Shown here piece by piece: positions 1 to 12,400 of a stretch of 64,000 bases of DNA. Under the pieces are notes generated by a model that had not been told where the DNA came from, ran no database searches, and worked only from the letters and a program-made list of their open reading frames with translations. Both the position numbers and the translations under genes were made by a program. The number at the start of each line of letters is the position of its first letter. The first letter of the stretch is position 1. The stretch comes from Actinostola sp. cb2023 (taxonomy: Eukaryota > Cnidaria > Anthozoa > Actiniaria > Actinostolidae), in NCBI GenBank assembly GCA_033675265.1, contig JAUJYZ010000706.1, positions 101,001 to 165,000 on the forward strand, given 5' to 3'.

Positions 1-19
1 ATTATTATTATTATTATTA

Positions 20-66
<47 letters not shown>

Positions 67-76
67 GTTATTATTA
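1..76. repeat. (ATT)n microsatellite in intron
   Basis: Near-pure ATT triplets with two ATTGTT interruptions. It lies in the intron just before the first visible exon of copy A and stops about 18 bp before the acceptor. The same intron in copy B (31009-31133) has the same flanks but a CTT tract instead. Confidence 0.97.
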
Positions 77-94
77 TATTTAACTTTGATGTAG

Positions 95-471
95 GTTTCC
101 CATTGGACAAGGGAAGACAATACCTCAGGCATGTTTCTTCTTTTGCTGAATCCCACTGCGAGGTGGTTTCTCTAAAACCCTACACATTTTATCCCGACAA
201 ACCTGTACATGTCCAGATAACTGTGAACTACATCAACACGTCACTTCCTGCCAAAGTACACGACGCAACGGTCACGTGGACAGAGAAAGTGAGCACGGAT
301 AACTTTACGGCGTGTATAACTAAGACTGGAAGAGATGACAAACAAACCAATGATATTACATCAGTTGATTGGATCGCTTATCAAGGGGCACCCAACGGTG
401 GGGTGACTGGGAAGGAGCGGTTCACGCAATGGTGGACTGGTACCAAGTGTAGGACTCTATCACTTCCTAGT
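95..471 (+). CDS. Copy A exon: H-type lectin repeat 4
   Basis: The acceptor is ...GATGTAG|GTTTCC and the donor AGT|GTAAGT. The first two bases complete a Gly codon left split by the Kazal exon. The 125 full codons start FPLDKGRQ and contain the H-lectin signature: a TWTE strand, a Phe-Thr-Ala-Cys strand, and the closing VDWIAYQG. A cysteine-containing linker follows ([14 protein letters not shown]). It matches copy B 31134-31510 with one amino-acid difference (I/L). Confidence 0.88.
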
Positions 472-3400
472 GTAAGTATAGCCTTTGCACGAACATCACT
501 GATACAATGGAATACTGCCACCCTTTATGTTGTCAAACCCTTCCCTTCAGCTAAATGTTAAATCAACTGAGTCAACTCCCGTATGTGAACAAATCAATAT
601 GGCCCCCCTTAAATACATGCATAGACAAAATTAGGTGATTTTACACGTAGCATGTATTTATTTATTTATATATGTATATTTGTGTGTATTTTCAGGGTAA
701 ATTCACGGGTTCTCCTACAGTACTAGTCACTCTTGAACATCAACGAGATGGACTTAAACACGATGCTGCCAGTGTGTGGGTGGAGGGCATCAGCTCGTCT
801 TCATTTCAAGTTTGTATCAGAGAACTACAGAACTTTGACGGTATACATGAAGAGATTGATGTGGTACGTTAAAATAGAACTGTAGAATGTTGTTGATGTA
901 TAGGTTAGGCAGACATCTCCTTTCAGAATAGTGTGTATATTGGTGGAGTTAGGAATGCCCAGGTTCATTGGAATCACTCTATTCGAAACAAACAAGCAAA
1001 AAGTCAATAAAATAAATAAGCAGATAGACAAACTACAGACAAACAGACAAACAAACACACACAGAGAGAAACATACCACACAAAGAGACACACACAGAGA
1101 GAAACAGACAGATACATAGACAGATAAACAAACAGGCACACACACACGGAGAAACAGACAGAAAGAAAGAAAGACGGACAGACAGACAGACAGACAAACA
1201 AACAAAGACACAAACTTGGAACTACAATCTTAGTATGTCATTTAATTTATGCGCAGGACTGGATGGCTTTCGAGACTCTTCATCGTCCACTATTCTCTGA
1301 ACACGGCAGTGTTTACTTTGCGAATAACTACACTCCACTGAAATCAGACAACTACGCATTTTGTGAGGTAATTCAAGTATGTGACATGGTAGGATTTGGT
1401 AAAACATGAGGTTGGGATTGTTGGGTTCCAGTGAATAACCTCGTTCTAATCAGGTTGCGCTAATGTGTGTAAGGTAGTTGAGTTAGTATGTGACATGGTA
1501 GGATTTGGTAAGACATGAGGTTGGGATTGTTGGGTTCCAGTGAATAACCTCGTTCCAATCAGGTTGCGCTATGTGTGTAAGGTAGTTGAGTTAGTATGTG
1601 ATATGGTAGGATTTGGTAAGACATGAGGTTGGGATTGTTGGGTTCCAGTGAATAACCTCGTTCTAATCAGGTTGCGCTATGTGTGTAAGGTAGTTGAGTT
1701 AGTATGTGACATGGTAGGATTTGGTAAGACATGATGTTGGGATTGTTGGGTTCCAGTGAATAACCTCGTTCTAATCAGGTTGCGTTATGTGTGTAAGGTA
1801 GTTGAGTTAGTATGTGACATGGTAGGATTTGGTAAGACATGAGGTTGGGTTTGTTGGGTTCTAGTGAATAGCCTCGTTCTAATCAGGTTGCGTTATGTGT
1901 GTAAGGTAGTTGAGTTAGTATATGACGTGGTAGGATTTGTTACGACATGAGGTTGGGATTGTTGGGTTCCAGTGAATAGCCTCGTTCTAATCAGGTTGCG
2001 TTATGTGTGTAAGGTAGTTGAGTTAGTATATGACGTGGTAGGATTTGTTAAGACATAAGGTTGGGATTGTTGGGTTCCAGTGAATAGCCTCGTTCTAATC
2101 AGGTTGCGTTATGTGTGTAAGGTAGTTGAGTTAGTATATGACGTGGTAGGATTTGTTAAGACATAAGGTTGGGATTGTTGGGTTCCAGTGAATAGTCTCG
2201 TTCTAATCAGGTTGCGCTATGTGTGTAAGGTAGTTGAGTTAGTATGTGACATGGTAGGATTTGGTAAGAAGTACATGAGGTTGCGATTGTTGGGTTCCAG
2301 TGAATAGCGTCCTTCTCGAGACATTTCAGTGGTTCGCGAGTGTTCTTTCTTGAAACCTGACCTAAACCTATATACTATGTAATTTGAAATTCATTTCAGA
2401 GCGTGAATATGGCAAGAAACCATACAGTTCGACCTTTAGTGATGATAACAGCAACACACAACACTGGGGTCGGGCGTAACAACCCACAATGCAACGGGAT
2501 CTCTGCATGGATTGAGGTAATATTAATAAGTGGGTAAGTTCCTTTTCATAAAAATGCAGACATTTAACCCTCGAAGCAAGGAAGAGAACGAAATGTGAGT
2601 TGAGTTTGTCAGTTATTTCTCTCCCTTGCTTCGAGGGTTTTCCTCCGGGTACTCCGGCTTTCCTCCCTCAATGAAATCGAACTAATGAGATGAGTGTTGG
2701 GTGTATAGAATATAGAATGGAGTAGCAAGTGAGTGTGAGAGTCGGATCCCCAATTGTAAGTACTGCTAAATATATTGACACGTTAAAAGAGGTTAATGAA
2801 AAGCAAATAACAATGATAATAAGGTAATAATAAAAATGATAATAATAATAAAAATAATAAAATGATAATAATAATAAAAATAATAAAATGATAATAATAA
2901 TAATAATAATAATCAAATGATAATAATAATAATAATGATAATAATAAAATAAAATAATAATAATAATAATATATCTTTTGAGGTGGAGGGTACTCTAGAG
3001 CATAATAACTATAGATCTAAAGATAAAATATAAATACAGTGAGTGTATGCTTTTGATGTTTTCTATTGAACAGTAAATCATCTAAAACTTACAACAATTA
3101 CTTCCTCAGAACATCACCTCTCACACATTCCGTGTTTGTATGAAAGAGTTGTACTCGGATCGTTATGACCCAGTCACACTACAGTACACTGTCGTATCAG
3201 GTATGGAAACACTACCAGCTTGTATCAAACAACGATATCTTTTTAAACAAGTGTAATTGGTGGGAAAACAGGTTGGGAGGCATGTTAAGGTATGTCATCG
3301 CACACTGGAAAAATCGCGCACTCTTCAAATCTTGGAAATTCATTGAAAATTTGTTGGAAATCATTATTTTCCAAGGTTTTGGACATTTCCAAAGAATTTC

Positions 3401-6400
3401 CAATGGATTTCCAACGTTTGAAAAGCGTGCGTTTTTCTTAAGTGGTAGTTGAAGATATGGCTCAAAGGGGTTGGTTAGTTGGTTGGTAAAGGCTGCAGAG
3501 AAAGATGGCTTGCTGTCGATCATGACATACTGTAATTCATAGGTTTATGTCGATTTTCTTTGATGTGCCGCGGTGGCTATATATACAGTGTAATGACCTC
3601 CAGGCTAACAACTCCCAGGTGAATAAGCAGGCAATTCCCCGGATTTCATGGAATAACCAATAATTCACCAGGTGGTTATTTAACGCAGTCCTCTGTGTAT
3701 ATTTAGTAAATAAACCCGAAAAAATAAACAGTTGGCCGAGAAGCGAAGCTTCGAGGGCAACTGTGGTAATTTTGAGGACCATCTCTCAACCAAGGACATT
3801 ATCAGCCGATATACCAGTAAGCCAGAAAGGGGTTTATTTTCTTTGCAACTCCTTCGATAAATTTTTTCTATATATATATACGTCTTCTGTAAATAGAACA
3901 CTAGGCTCGGAAAAACCACAAATTTTGTTGACTTTTTCGTGTTTTTCGGACTGCATTGTCTGCCAAAACCTTTATTTCCAGGTCACTCGGCGAAACGGGA
4001 CTGTTGTTCTGCTATATTACAATTTAGATAATTTCATTTTTCTCAAAATTGAGAGATTTCATCTCAAAACTTGGGGATATTACCTGACCCGTTTTGACCA
4101 ATGGGCGCGCGCGAAAATTTATCGATGGGTTATATATCACATTACCCCTCGCTGCAGGCCGATAACCTACACGTATTTCATGTTTCAGATATCTGCGGTG
4201 AAGGTTGGACATACTTCAATGGGTTCTGCTACATGACCAACTCATCTTGTACGCCATGGCAAGCAGCTCAGTCCAGTTGTCTTAACGTCAACGCCAATCT
4301 AACCAGTATTTCCAGTCAAGAAGAAAACACGTACGTCCAACATCGACACGGAGGTGACACTGGATGGATTGGATTCCAGGATATTCACAGTGAAGGCAAC
4401 TTTACCTGGATTGATGGAAGTACGGTCAATTTTACTTACTGGGCGAGGAATCAGCCTAATGGTTACCCTGGTGACCAGGATTGCGTGCACACTCTGGGAT
4501 TACGTCATGACTATCACTGGAATGACGTCACTTGTGGATCCTGTCACGCGTACACTTGTAAACGAGGTACCGTTTAATGTTCTTATGCTGTGAAGTTAGT
4601 TGACATCAGTACTTGATTGGTTACTTATTCAGAAACAAGGCGGGTATCTTTATCGGTTATCAACATGTATTGTGTATTCGCTAGAGAGAGAATCTACAAC
4701 CCAATGCGACATTAATACCTTTATTATATGGCTATATGATTTCCTGCAATCTGATTGGTCGGCCCGAACCTTTGGAAATACGCCAAAATATCTGGACCGG
4801 CATAGCACTTTGCGTCAGTGAGCAAATAGAGTTCCACATCTTTAAAATTCATTTGAACTTTGTTTTTACGAAAACACTTGCAAAGAAACACGAAACTGAA
4901 ATGCTGGAAGTAAGACTCCGAGAACACAAATCTATTCACTGTCTCACACATACCTTCACCAATCTTGTAAGTCGACCATCACCAATCTTGTAAGTCGACC
5001 TTCACCAATCTTGTAAGTCGCAAAAAGGGTACGTGTTAACTCAGGTTCAGTTTCTTTTTGAGAACTCCTAAAACACTCGTGATGGCATTAAATACGAGCC
5101 ACCAAATAAATGTTTAATTTTTGAAGGAATGGTTTAGAAGAGATTTCATCTTTGAAATTTTGAACGTGTTTATGAAGCAGAGAGCTTTCATTGTGCTAAA
5201 CTGCGATAACTCAAGAACGTTTCTTTATGAAGCGAGGCCTCTGTATCCTCTTTTTTCTTCGAATTCAGCACGTACTGTCAATCTCACATCCATCGAAATA
5301 TTTTCCAAGTTGTTCAAAGAAGAAGTACCAATATCAACACTCACTGACGTTCGTTAATTGGATTGCTTGTAGTTTTCGGTTTCCATGTTTAGTTGAGACA
5401 GTCGGACTCACCATGCAAAGTTTTTTTTACTCTTTACAAACTTTACAGCTCAATTTCAAAGAAATCAATCCCTTACGGTGTTATATGAAGATATTTTATG
5501 AGATGTAAATGATGTACGTATGTAAATATATAATATGATAAATGTGGAATGAGGTTAACCAATTAAACCTCACATGCGTGATTTCATGTCGGTAGTCAAA
5601 TAAATCGACGACTACCCTATTTCTGAGTTTTCAGCTGGTACCTTTTTCTTTAGTTTCTTTTTCTTTTTTTTGCATTATCTTACTCATGTTCTCTGAATAC
5701 GGTATCTTCAGAATATCATAAGACAACCTTTGTTCCTTTTTTCCGTGCATTTGCTTGTCGTTGTCTTATATAAACTTCTTTTGTTTACACTTATACAGCT
5801 TTAATACCAACCTGCTCTATTAATACTAGTAGTTACTCAGCTAGATTAGCTTTACAAGTTATTCTGAATAACCTGCTTTATAATATTTAATTAATACTAG
5901 TAGTTACTCAGCTAGATTAGCTTTACAAGTTATTCTGAGTAACCTGCTTTATAATATTTAATTAATACTAGTAGTTACTCAGCTAGATTAGCTTACAAGT
6001 TATTCTGAATAACCTGCTTTATAATATTTAATTAATACTAGTAGTTACTCAGCTAGATTAGCTTACAAGTTATTCTGAGTAACCTGCTTTATAATATTGA
6101 ATTAATACTAGTAGTTACTCAGCTAGATTAGCTTACAAGTTATTCTGAATAACCTGCTTTATAATATTTAATTAATACTAGTAGTTACTCAGCTAGATTA
6201 GCTTACAAGTTATTCTGAATAACCTGCTTTATAATATTTAATTAATACTAGTAGTTACTCAGCTAGATTAGCTTACAAGTTATTCTGAATAACCTGCTTT
6301 ATAATATTTAATTAATACTAGTAGTTACTCAGCTAAATTAGCTTACAAGTTATTCTGAATAACCTGCTTTATAATATTTAATTAATACTAGTAGTTACTC

Positions 6401-9400
6401 AGCTAGATTAGCTTACAAGTTATTCTGAATAACCTGCTTTATAATCTTTAATTAATACTAGAGTTACTCAGCTAAATTAGCTTACAAGTTATTCTGAATA
6501 ACCTGCTTTATAATATTTAATTAATACTAGTAGTTACTCAGCTAGATTAGCTTACAAGTTATTCTGAATAACCTGCTTTATAATCTTTAATTAATACTAG
6601 TAGTTACTCAGCTAGATTAGCTTACAAGTTATTCTGAGTAACCTGCTTTATAATATTGAATTAATACTAGTAGTTACTCAGCTAAATTAGCTTACAAGTT
6701 ATTCTGAATAACCTGCTTTATAATCTTTAATTAATACTAGTAGTTACTCAGCTAGATTAGCTTACAAGTTATTCTGAATAACCTGCTTTATAATCTTTAA
6801 TTAATACTAGTAGTTACTCAGCTAGATTAGCTTACAAGTTATTCTGAGTAACCTGCTTTATAATATTGAATTAATACTAGTAGTTACTCAGCTAGATTAG
6901 CTTACAAGTTATTTTGAATAACCTGCTTTATAATCTTTAATTAATACTAGTAGTTACTCAGCTAGATTAGCTTACAAGTTATTCTGAATAACCTGCTTTA
7001 TAATCTTTAATTAATACTAGTAGTTACTCAGCTAAATTAGCTTACAAGTTATTCTGAATAACCTGCTTTATAATATTTAATTAATACTAGTAGTTACTCA
7101 GCTAGATTAGCTTACAAGTTATTCTGAATAACCTGCTTTATAATCTTTAATTAATACTAGTAGTTACTCAGCTAGATTAGCTTACAAGTTATTTTGAATA
7201 ACCTGCTTTATAATCTTTAATTAATACTAGTAGTTACTCAGCTAGATTAGCTTACAAGTTATTCTGAATAACCTGCTTTATAATATTTAATTAATACTAG
7301 TAGTTACTCAGCTAAATTAGCTTACAAGTTATTCTGAATAACTTTGATCTATTCTCAGTTCTTCTTTTTTTCTAAGTTTGTAAACATTTTTGTCATTTTA
7401 AGGTAATAAAGTTCATAGTTGTTGTTGTTGTTGTTGTTAATAGCAAACTTTGAGCGGTTTGTAATCGTAATAGTTGTATGATTTGAACGTCAAAATCGAT
7501 GTATTTTACTGAACGGGTTTTCTTAGAATTTGATTCAGCAGATTTCTTATTTACATAAATGGCGGGAAGCCGCGCGGCCGCTAGTGTTCTACGTAGCCGT
7601 CTTTAGTTCCGTCACGCAACGCTCCCGGCCCATAGACTGTGCGCCAGGAGCGTTGCGTGACGGAACTAAAGACGGCTGCGTAGGAGACTACGCGGCCGCT
7701 TACAAGATCGGAAATTCAAAAACGATAGAAACAAGTTTAATAGTAAATTATATTTTAGCTAGAGGACTTGTACGGCCCGTGAAATGATCCCCCTACTGGA
7801 AATGGTCCCGGTCCCCAAAATGATTCCCAAACTGTACCGGCAAATGATCCTGTCGTAATGTCACGAACGGTTAATGGAACGACTAGGGGATCTTGGAATT
7901 CATAAACAAAATCATGTTATAGTTTAATATATATTTAACAATAATGACTGAAATATCTATTTTTCTCACACGTGAAAATAACATGTGGCAGGAAAGATGC
8001 CACATTTCATGCAGATGAAATAAATATTATTGTGTTTTAGAACTCGATCCAAGAACTGTTCACCTAAGCTGATTCTACGATAGTCTCCTATGCACCTGTT
8101 CTTATAGGAGACTAACTCTACAATGAAAGTCGATGAATTTACGATGTTATTTGAGAATTAATTAATTCCGAGTTTCATAATTTATTTTGGTCTTACATTT
8201 CATGAGTATCACTTACTAACCAAGATCTATTATTACCTTCACAACTGTTATCATCAATGTATGTATAATGTATGTTGTTGTTGTCGTTTTTAGATATCGA
8301 TGAATGTTCGTCTGGTGTCCATACTTGTCATGCTGGTGCACGATGTACCAATACCATTGGTTCCTATACTTGTCAGTGTAACCCTGGTTACCATGGTGAT
8401 GGGCGCACGTGTACAGGTACATAGAATAGAAAAATGTTAAACATTAATAAACATTTAATAAACATTAAATTAACATACGAGTCGTTGCATGGTGCAAGTG
8501 CTGCTGAGCCGCTGTATGCATTTTCGACCTATGGTCATTTTGCGTAGACTAGCCCCGACTCTTCCGGTCGCGCGTTCAGGGTTATTCTGCTCTAGTTCGA
8601 CTGAGTCTGGAGGTGAAGAGGGACTGGACAAGTTAGCGCGCTCGCTCAAAACTCGTACTCGTAGTCGTAGTCGTAGTCGAATCTGAAGCTCTCTAATAGG
8701 GACCTTACGCACGAGAAAATTCTAGGACGGGAACGTGAGGACGACAGCGCGCGCACTGACGAAGAACGGCTCAAAACGAACGTTGACTTCCGCGACGGCA
8801 ATCTACGACGTAAAAACAGGTGAAGTGCCGTCGTGATTGCCGTCGCGGACGTCAACGTTCGTTTTGAGCCGTTATTCGTTAGTGCGCGCGCTGTCGTCCT
8901 CACGTTCCCGTCCTAGAATATTTTCTCGTGCGTAAGGTCCAATCAGCGCGCGAGAAATTTGACAAATGTGTTAAAAAATCGTTTTCTTGAATTTCTTTGA
9001 TACTAGTGATACAGACACAAAGACAGTCAGACCGTTTACTCTAATATACAGCCAATGTTATTAATGTTGTCAAGCTAAAAAGAGATTAACACTACAATAA
9101 ATGTCACGTGTCTCTCTATATATTAGTTTTGTGCGCGCGCGATACGAGCAATTATTATACGACTGTGACGTAAATTTACCATAAAAGGGCACAAAATTCT
9201 CCAAATATATATCCGAGCGTATTACCCACTGTAGATTGTCGCATTAAAACCGGTTTTGAACACAGCATATTTTGTACCAGTTTTGGTTTTCATTTCAAAA
9301 AGAAAAAAACACTATACAACGACAGAAAAGTATTTCTGGAATAGGGAAACAAACAACTACTTTTTAATGATATCTGTCAGGAGCCCATTAGTAGGAGCGT

Positions 9401-12400
9401 CCATCTCCCATATAGGGTATGTGTCACAGCGTATTAGCAGATAAATCTATTTTCAGATCAACAGTTCGCGCGAAAAAAAAAAAACACCTCGACCAATCAG
9501 AGTAGGGATAATTTAGCCAATCACAACTCTCTAAATCAGTGGCACAAGACAGGCAGACAAGACAGAGAAGCGAGCTTTTCATCCAAACCTTTCGAGTTCA
9601 AATTTGAGCGAAGAGAGCGATTATACAAGTAAAGAACACAGTAGTCCACCTCAAAGTAAGCCTGATGAATCGATAAAGCAAGTAGCTTCTGCATGGTGCA
9701 AGGAAAGGGAATAACCAACTGTCAAAAGTGACTCCAGCGCCGAAGACGGCAAATCTCTCAGCTCACTGCTTTTCGGGAGAACTTGAGGCGTAAAACTTTC
9801 ACGAAAACATACAAAATTTGACCTACACAGAGCAGTTGAAGCCTCTTCTTTCATCGATCTTATTTGAAAGGTACAACGGCGAAAATAAGTTAGCCAGACA
9901 AATGTACAAATGATTGAGGAAATCGAGACTCGTACATCTCTTTTGAGTTTAACTTTGTCGTTTTGGATCGGCGAACTGATCAAGACTGCAAAGTCAACAA
10001 AAGAAATGTTTGCAAAATATACTGTTATAGATACTTCACAGGCAGGTAAGAACTCAGGTAATTTAGTTCAAGCTCGTAATAAGCTTACTAGGTTTTGCCA
10101 AAAGATGTTTTGTATGAGAAAAAAACATTGTCAATGCAAGTTTTCAGATCGAAAAGGCGGCTTCTTCATGATGTGAGTTCATGCAGTTCTTGTGGAGTCC
10201 TTGTGGACCAAATTTGAAACCAGTTTGGTTATATTTAATTCATTGAATTTGTAAACCCACGTAAAATAAAATTTGTAAGTAATTGCATGTAATAACCGAG
10301 AGATTATCGAGGGGAAAATCAGATTTCAACCGGCAGGAAATCGAGTATACGAAATCAGTAAGCTTATTAAGTTTAGTGTGATACACGAACTCGTTTACCT
10401 GACATAATTCACATGCACCATCAAATAAGATCGATGAAAGAAGAGGCATCAAAGCCGGAGATTTCAGCTGAGCTAGTCATTTCCGACTGAATCAGAGCTC
10501 TGTGTAGGTCATATCTGTATGCCTCAAGTTCTCTTGAAAAGCTGAGCTGAGAGATTTGCCGTCTTCGGCGCTGGAGTCGCTTGTGACAGTTGTGTATTCC
10601 CTTTCCTTGCACCATGCAGAAGCTACTCGCTTTACCGATTCATCAGGCTTACTTTGAGGTGGACTACTGTGTTCTTTACTTGTATAATCGCTCTCATCGC
10701 TCAAATTTGAACTCGAAAGGTTGAATGAAAAGCTCGCTTCTCTATCTTGTCTGCCTGCCTTGTGCGACTGATTTAGTGAGTTGTGATTGGCTAAATATTA
10801 AATTATCCCTGATCTGATTGGTCGAGGTGGGTTTTTTTCGCGCGAACTACTGATCTAAAAATAGATTTATCTGCTAATACGCTGTGACACATACCTATAT
10901 TAGATGGACGCTTCTACTAATGGGCTCCTGTATCTGTATAGAAAATATGAAGAAAATTCAATCTTTTTGGTAAACAAAGCCAACGAAAAATCTCTCGAGC
11001 GCGTGCTCGATGGCGTATCGATTGTGTGATAGCGCGCGCATTTCACAAACAAATCACAAAAACAGCTTTTGTACGCTAACAAATAAGCAAAGAAAGAAAA
11101 AAAGGACGTTTTTGTTGTCGTCATTATAATAAACAATTTATTACAGTTAGAGTTGTGTAATACGGCTGGACATTTTTACTCGTCTATTTGTATTTTGCCT
11201 CGCCTACGGCTCGTCGAAATACGGCGCAAGACTCGTAAAAATATCCAGCCGTATTACACAACTCTAACTGTAATAACCTATATTTATTGTGCACGTGCAG
11301 CATAATTTATCGGCATTATGTGCACAATAAGCAGTGGCGGATTTAGGGTGGGGCGAAGGAGGCGCACGCCGCCCTTTTGGAAATTCGAATACCTTTTTTT
11401 GCCAAAAAAATATTTACATAAAATTTAGCTGAAACCAATGTCCAACCTCAACGTGCTCCAGCTTTGCAACCACTCTGGATCCGTGACATTTATTGTAGTG
11501 TTAATTAATCTCTTTTTAGCTGTACAACGTTAATAGACCAAATCGGCTAACGAAATGTTGTACTCAATTCAGATCTTTTGGGAATACGGTTCTTTGTCTG
11601 TTGTATTTCGATTTCAATAGAGCATTGACATGGAAATGTTTGGAACAAAAAGTTCTTATTCCCAAAAGTTTTGAATTGGGGTAAAGAATGTAAACATTGC
11701 GTTAGCCGAATAGGTCTATGACATTGACTGTGTATAAAAATCACCTACATTACTTAGGTACTTTTTAGTCTTAGAAAACTGTACTTAATGAGTTTGTTCG
11801 TTTCTTCAACCAAAACATTTTTATTTTAAAACCAAGCTTTCGGACACAGGGCCCGGTTGCACGAAAGGTGAATAGCGCTATCCACCGGATAAGTCTTATC
11901 CAACGGATAAAACTGATGCAGTTATCCAATAAATTTTATCCGTTGGATAGGACTTATCCGGTGGATAGCGCTATTCACCTTTCGTGCAACCGGTCCATCT
12001 TCAGGGTGTAAAATGGTAGTAATTCGTCAAAACTAACGACTATTACGTTGTAAACAAATAGCGCGCGCAAACAAAAACAAAAAACAAAACAAAAACGACA
12101 ATATGCGCGAGCAAGGAAACTAGCAAGTTAAGAATGTGTGATAGATGACAGATCAAAATTTCTTAAATAGAGCAGTGTAATTTTGTGGCAAAATTCTGCC
12201 AGTGTCTCTGTTACTAATGGCATCTGTACTCTTAGCAATGTGGCATGCTTCTGACCACTTCCTTTGGTGCCATCTTGTTTCTACTTCAAGGATCTTGGTG
12301 TTAATCCAGGAAATGGAATGTCCTGTATTGTGTGCGTGTTCCGCGAGAGCTGACTTGTCGGTCTTGTTAAGTCTAACATAGGACTGTTGTTCCTTCTGTC

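Noticed and set aside
825..1213. Overlapping Cys/Leu/Val-rich frames of 128 and 69 residues on the minus strand
   Set aside because: Product of the ACAG/ACAC low-complexity tract and overlaps real exon 696-863.
4101..4188. ATG 30 codons upstream of the C-lectin exon as a start of a separate lectin gene
   Set aside because: Strong acceptor at 4188/4189, correct phase with the upstream exon, and the upstream codons are not conserved in copy B.
5824..7345. CRISPR-like regular array
   Set aside because: Contiguous tandem units with no unique spacers, in a eukaryotic intron; a minisatellite. The same applies to the 65- and 108-bp arrays.
8470..8903. Arg/Ser-rich frames on both strands
   Set aside because: Repeated CGTAGT triplets and a palindromic MITE read through; no domain.
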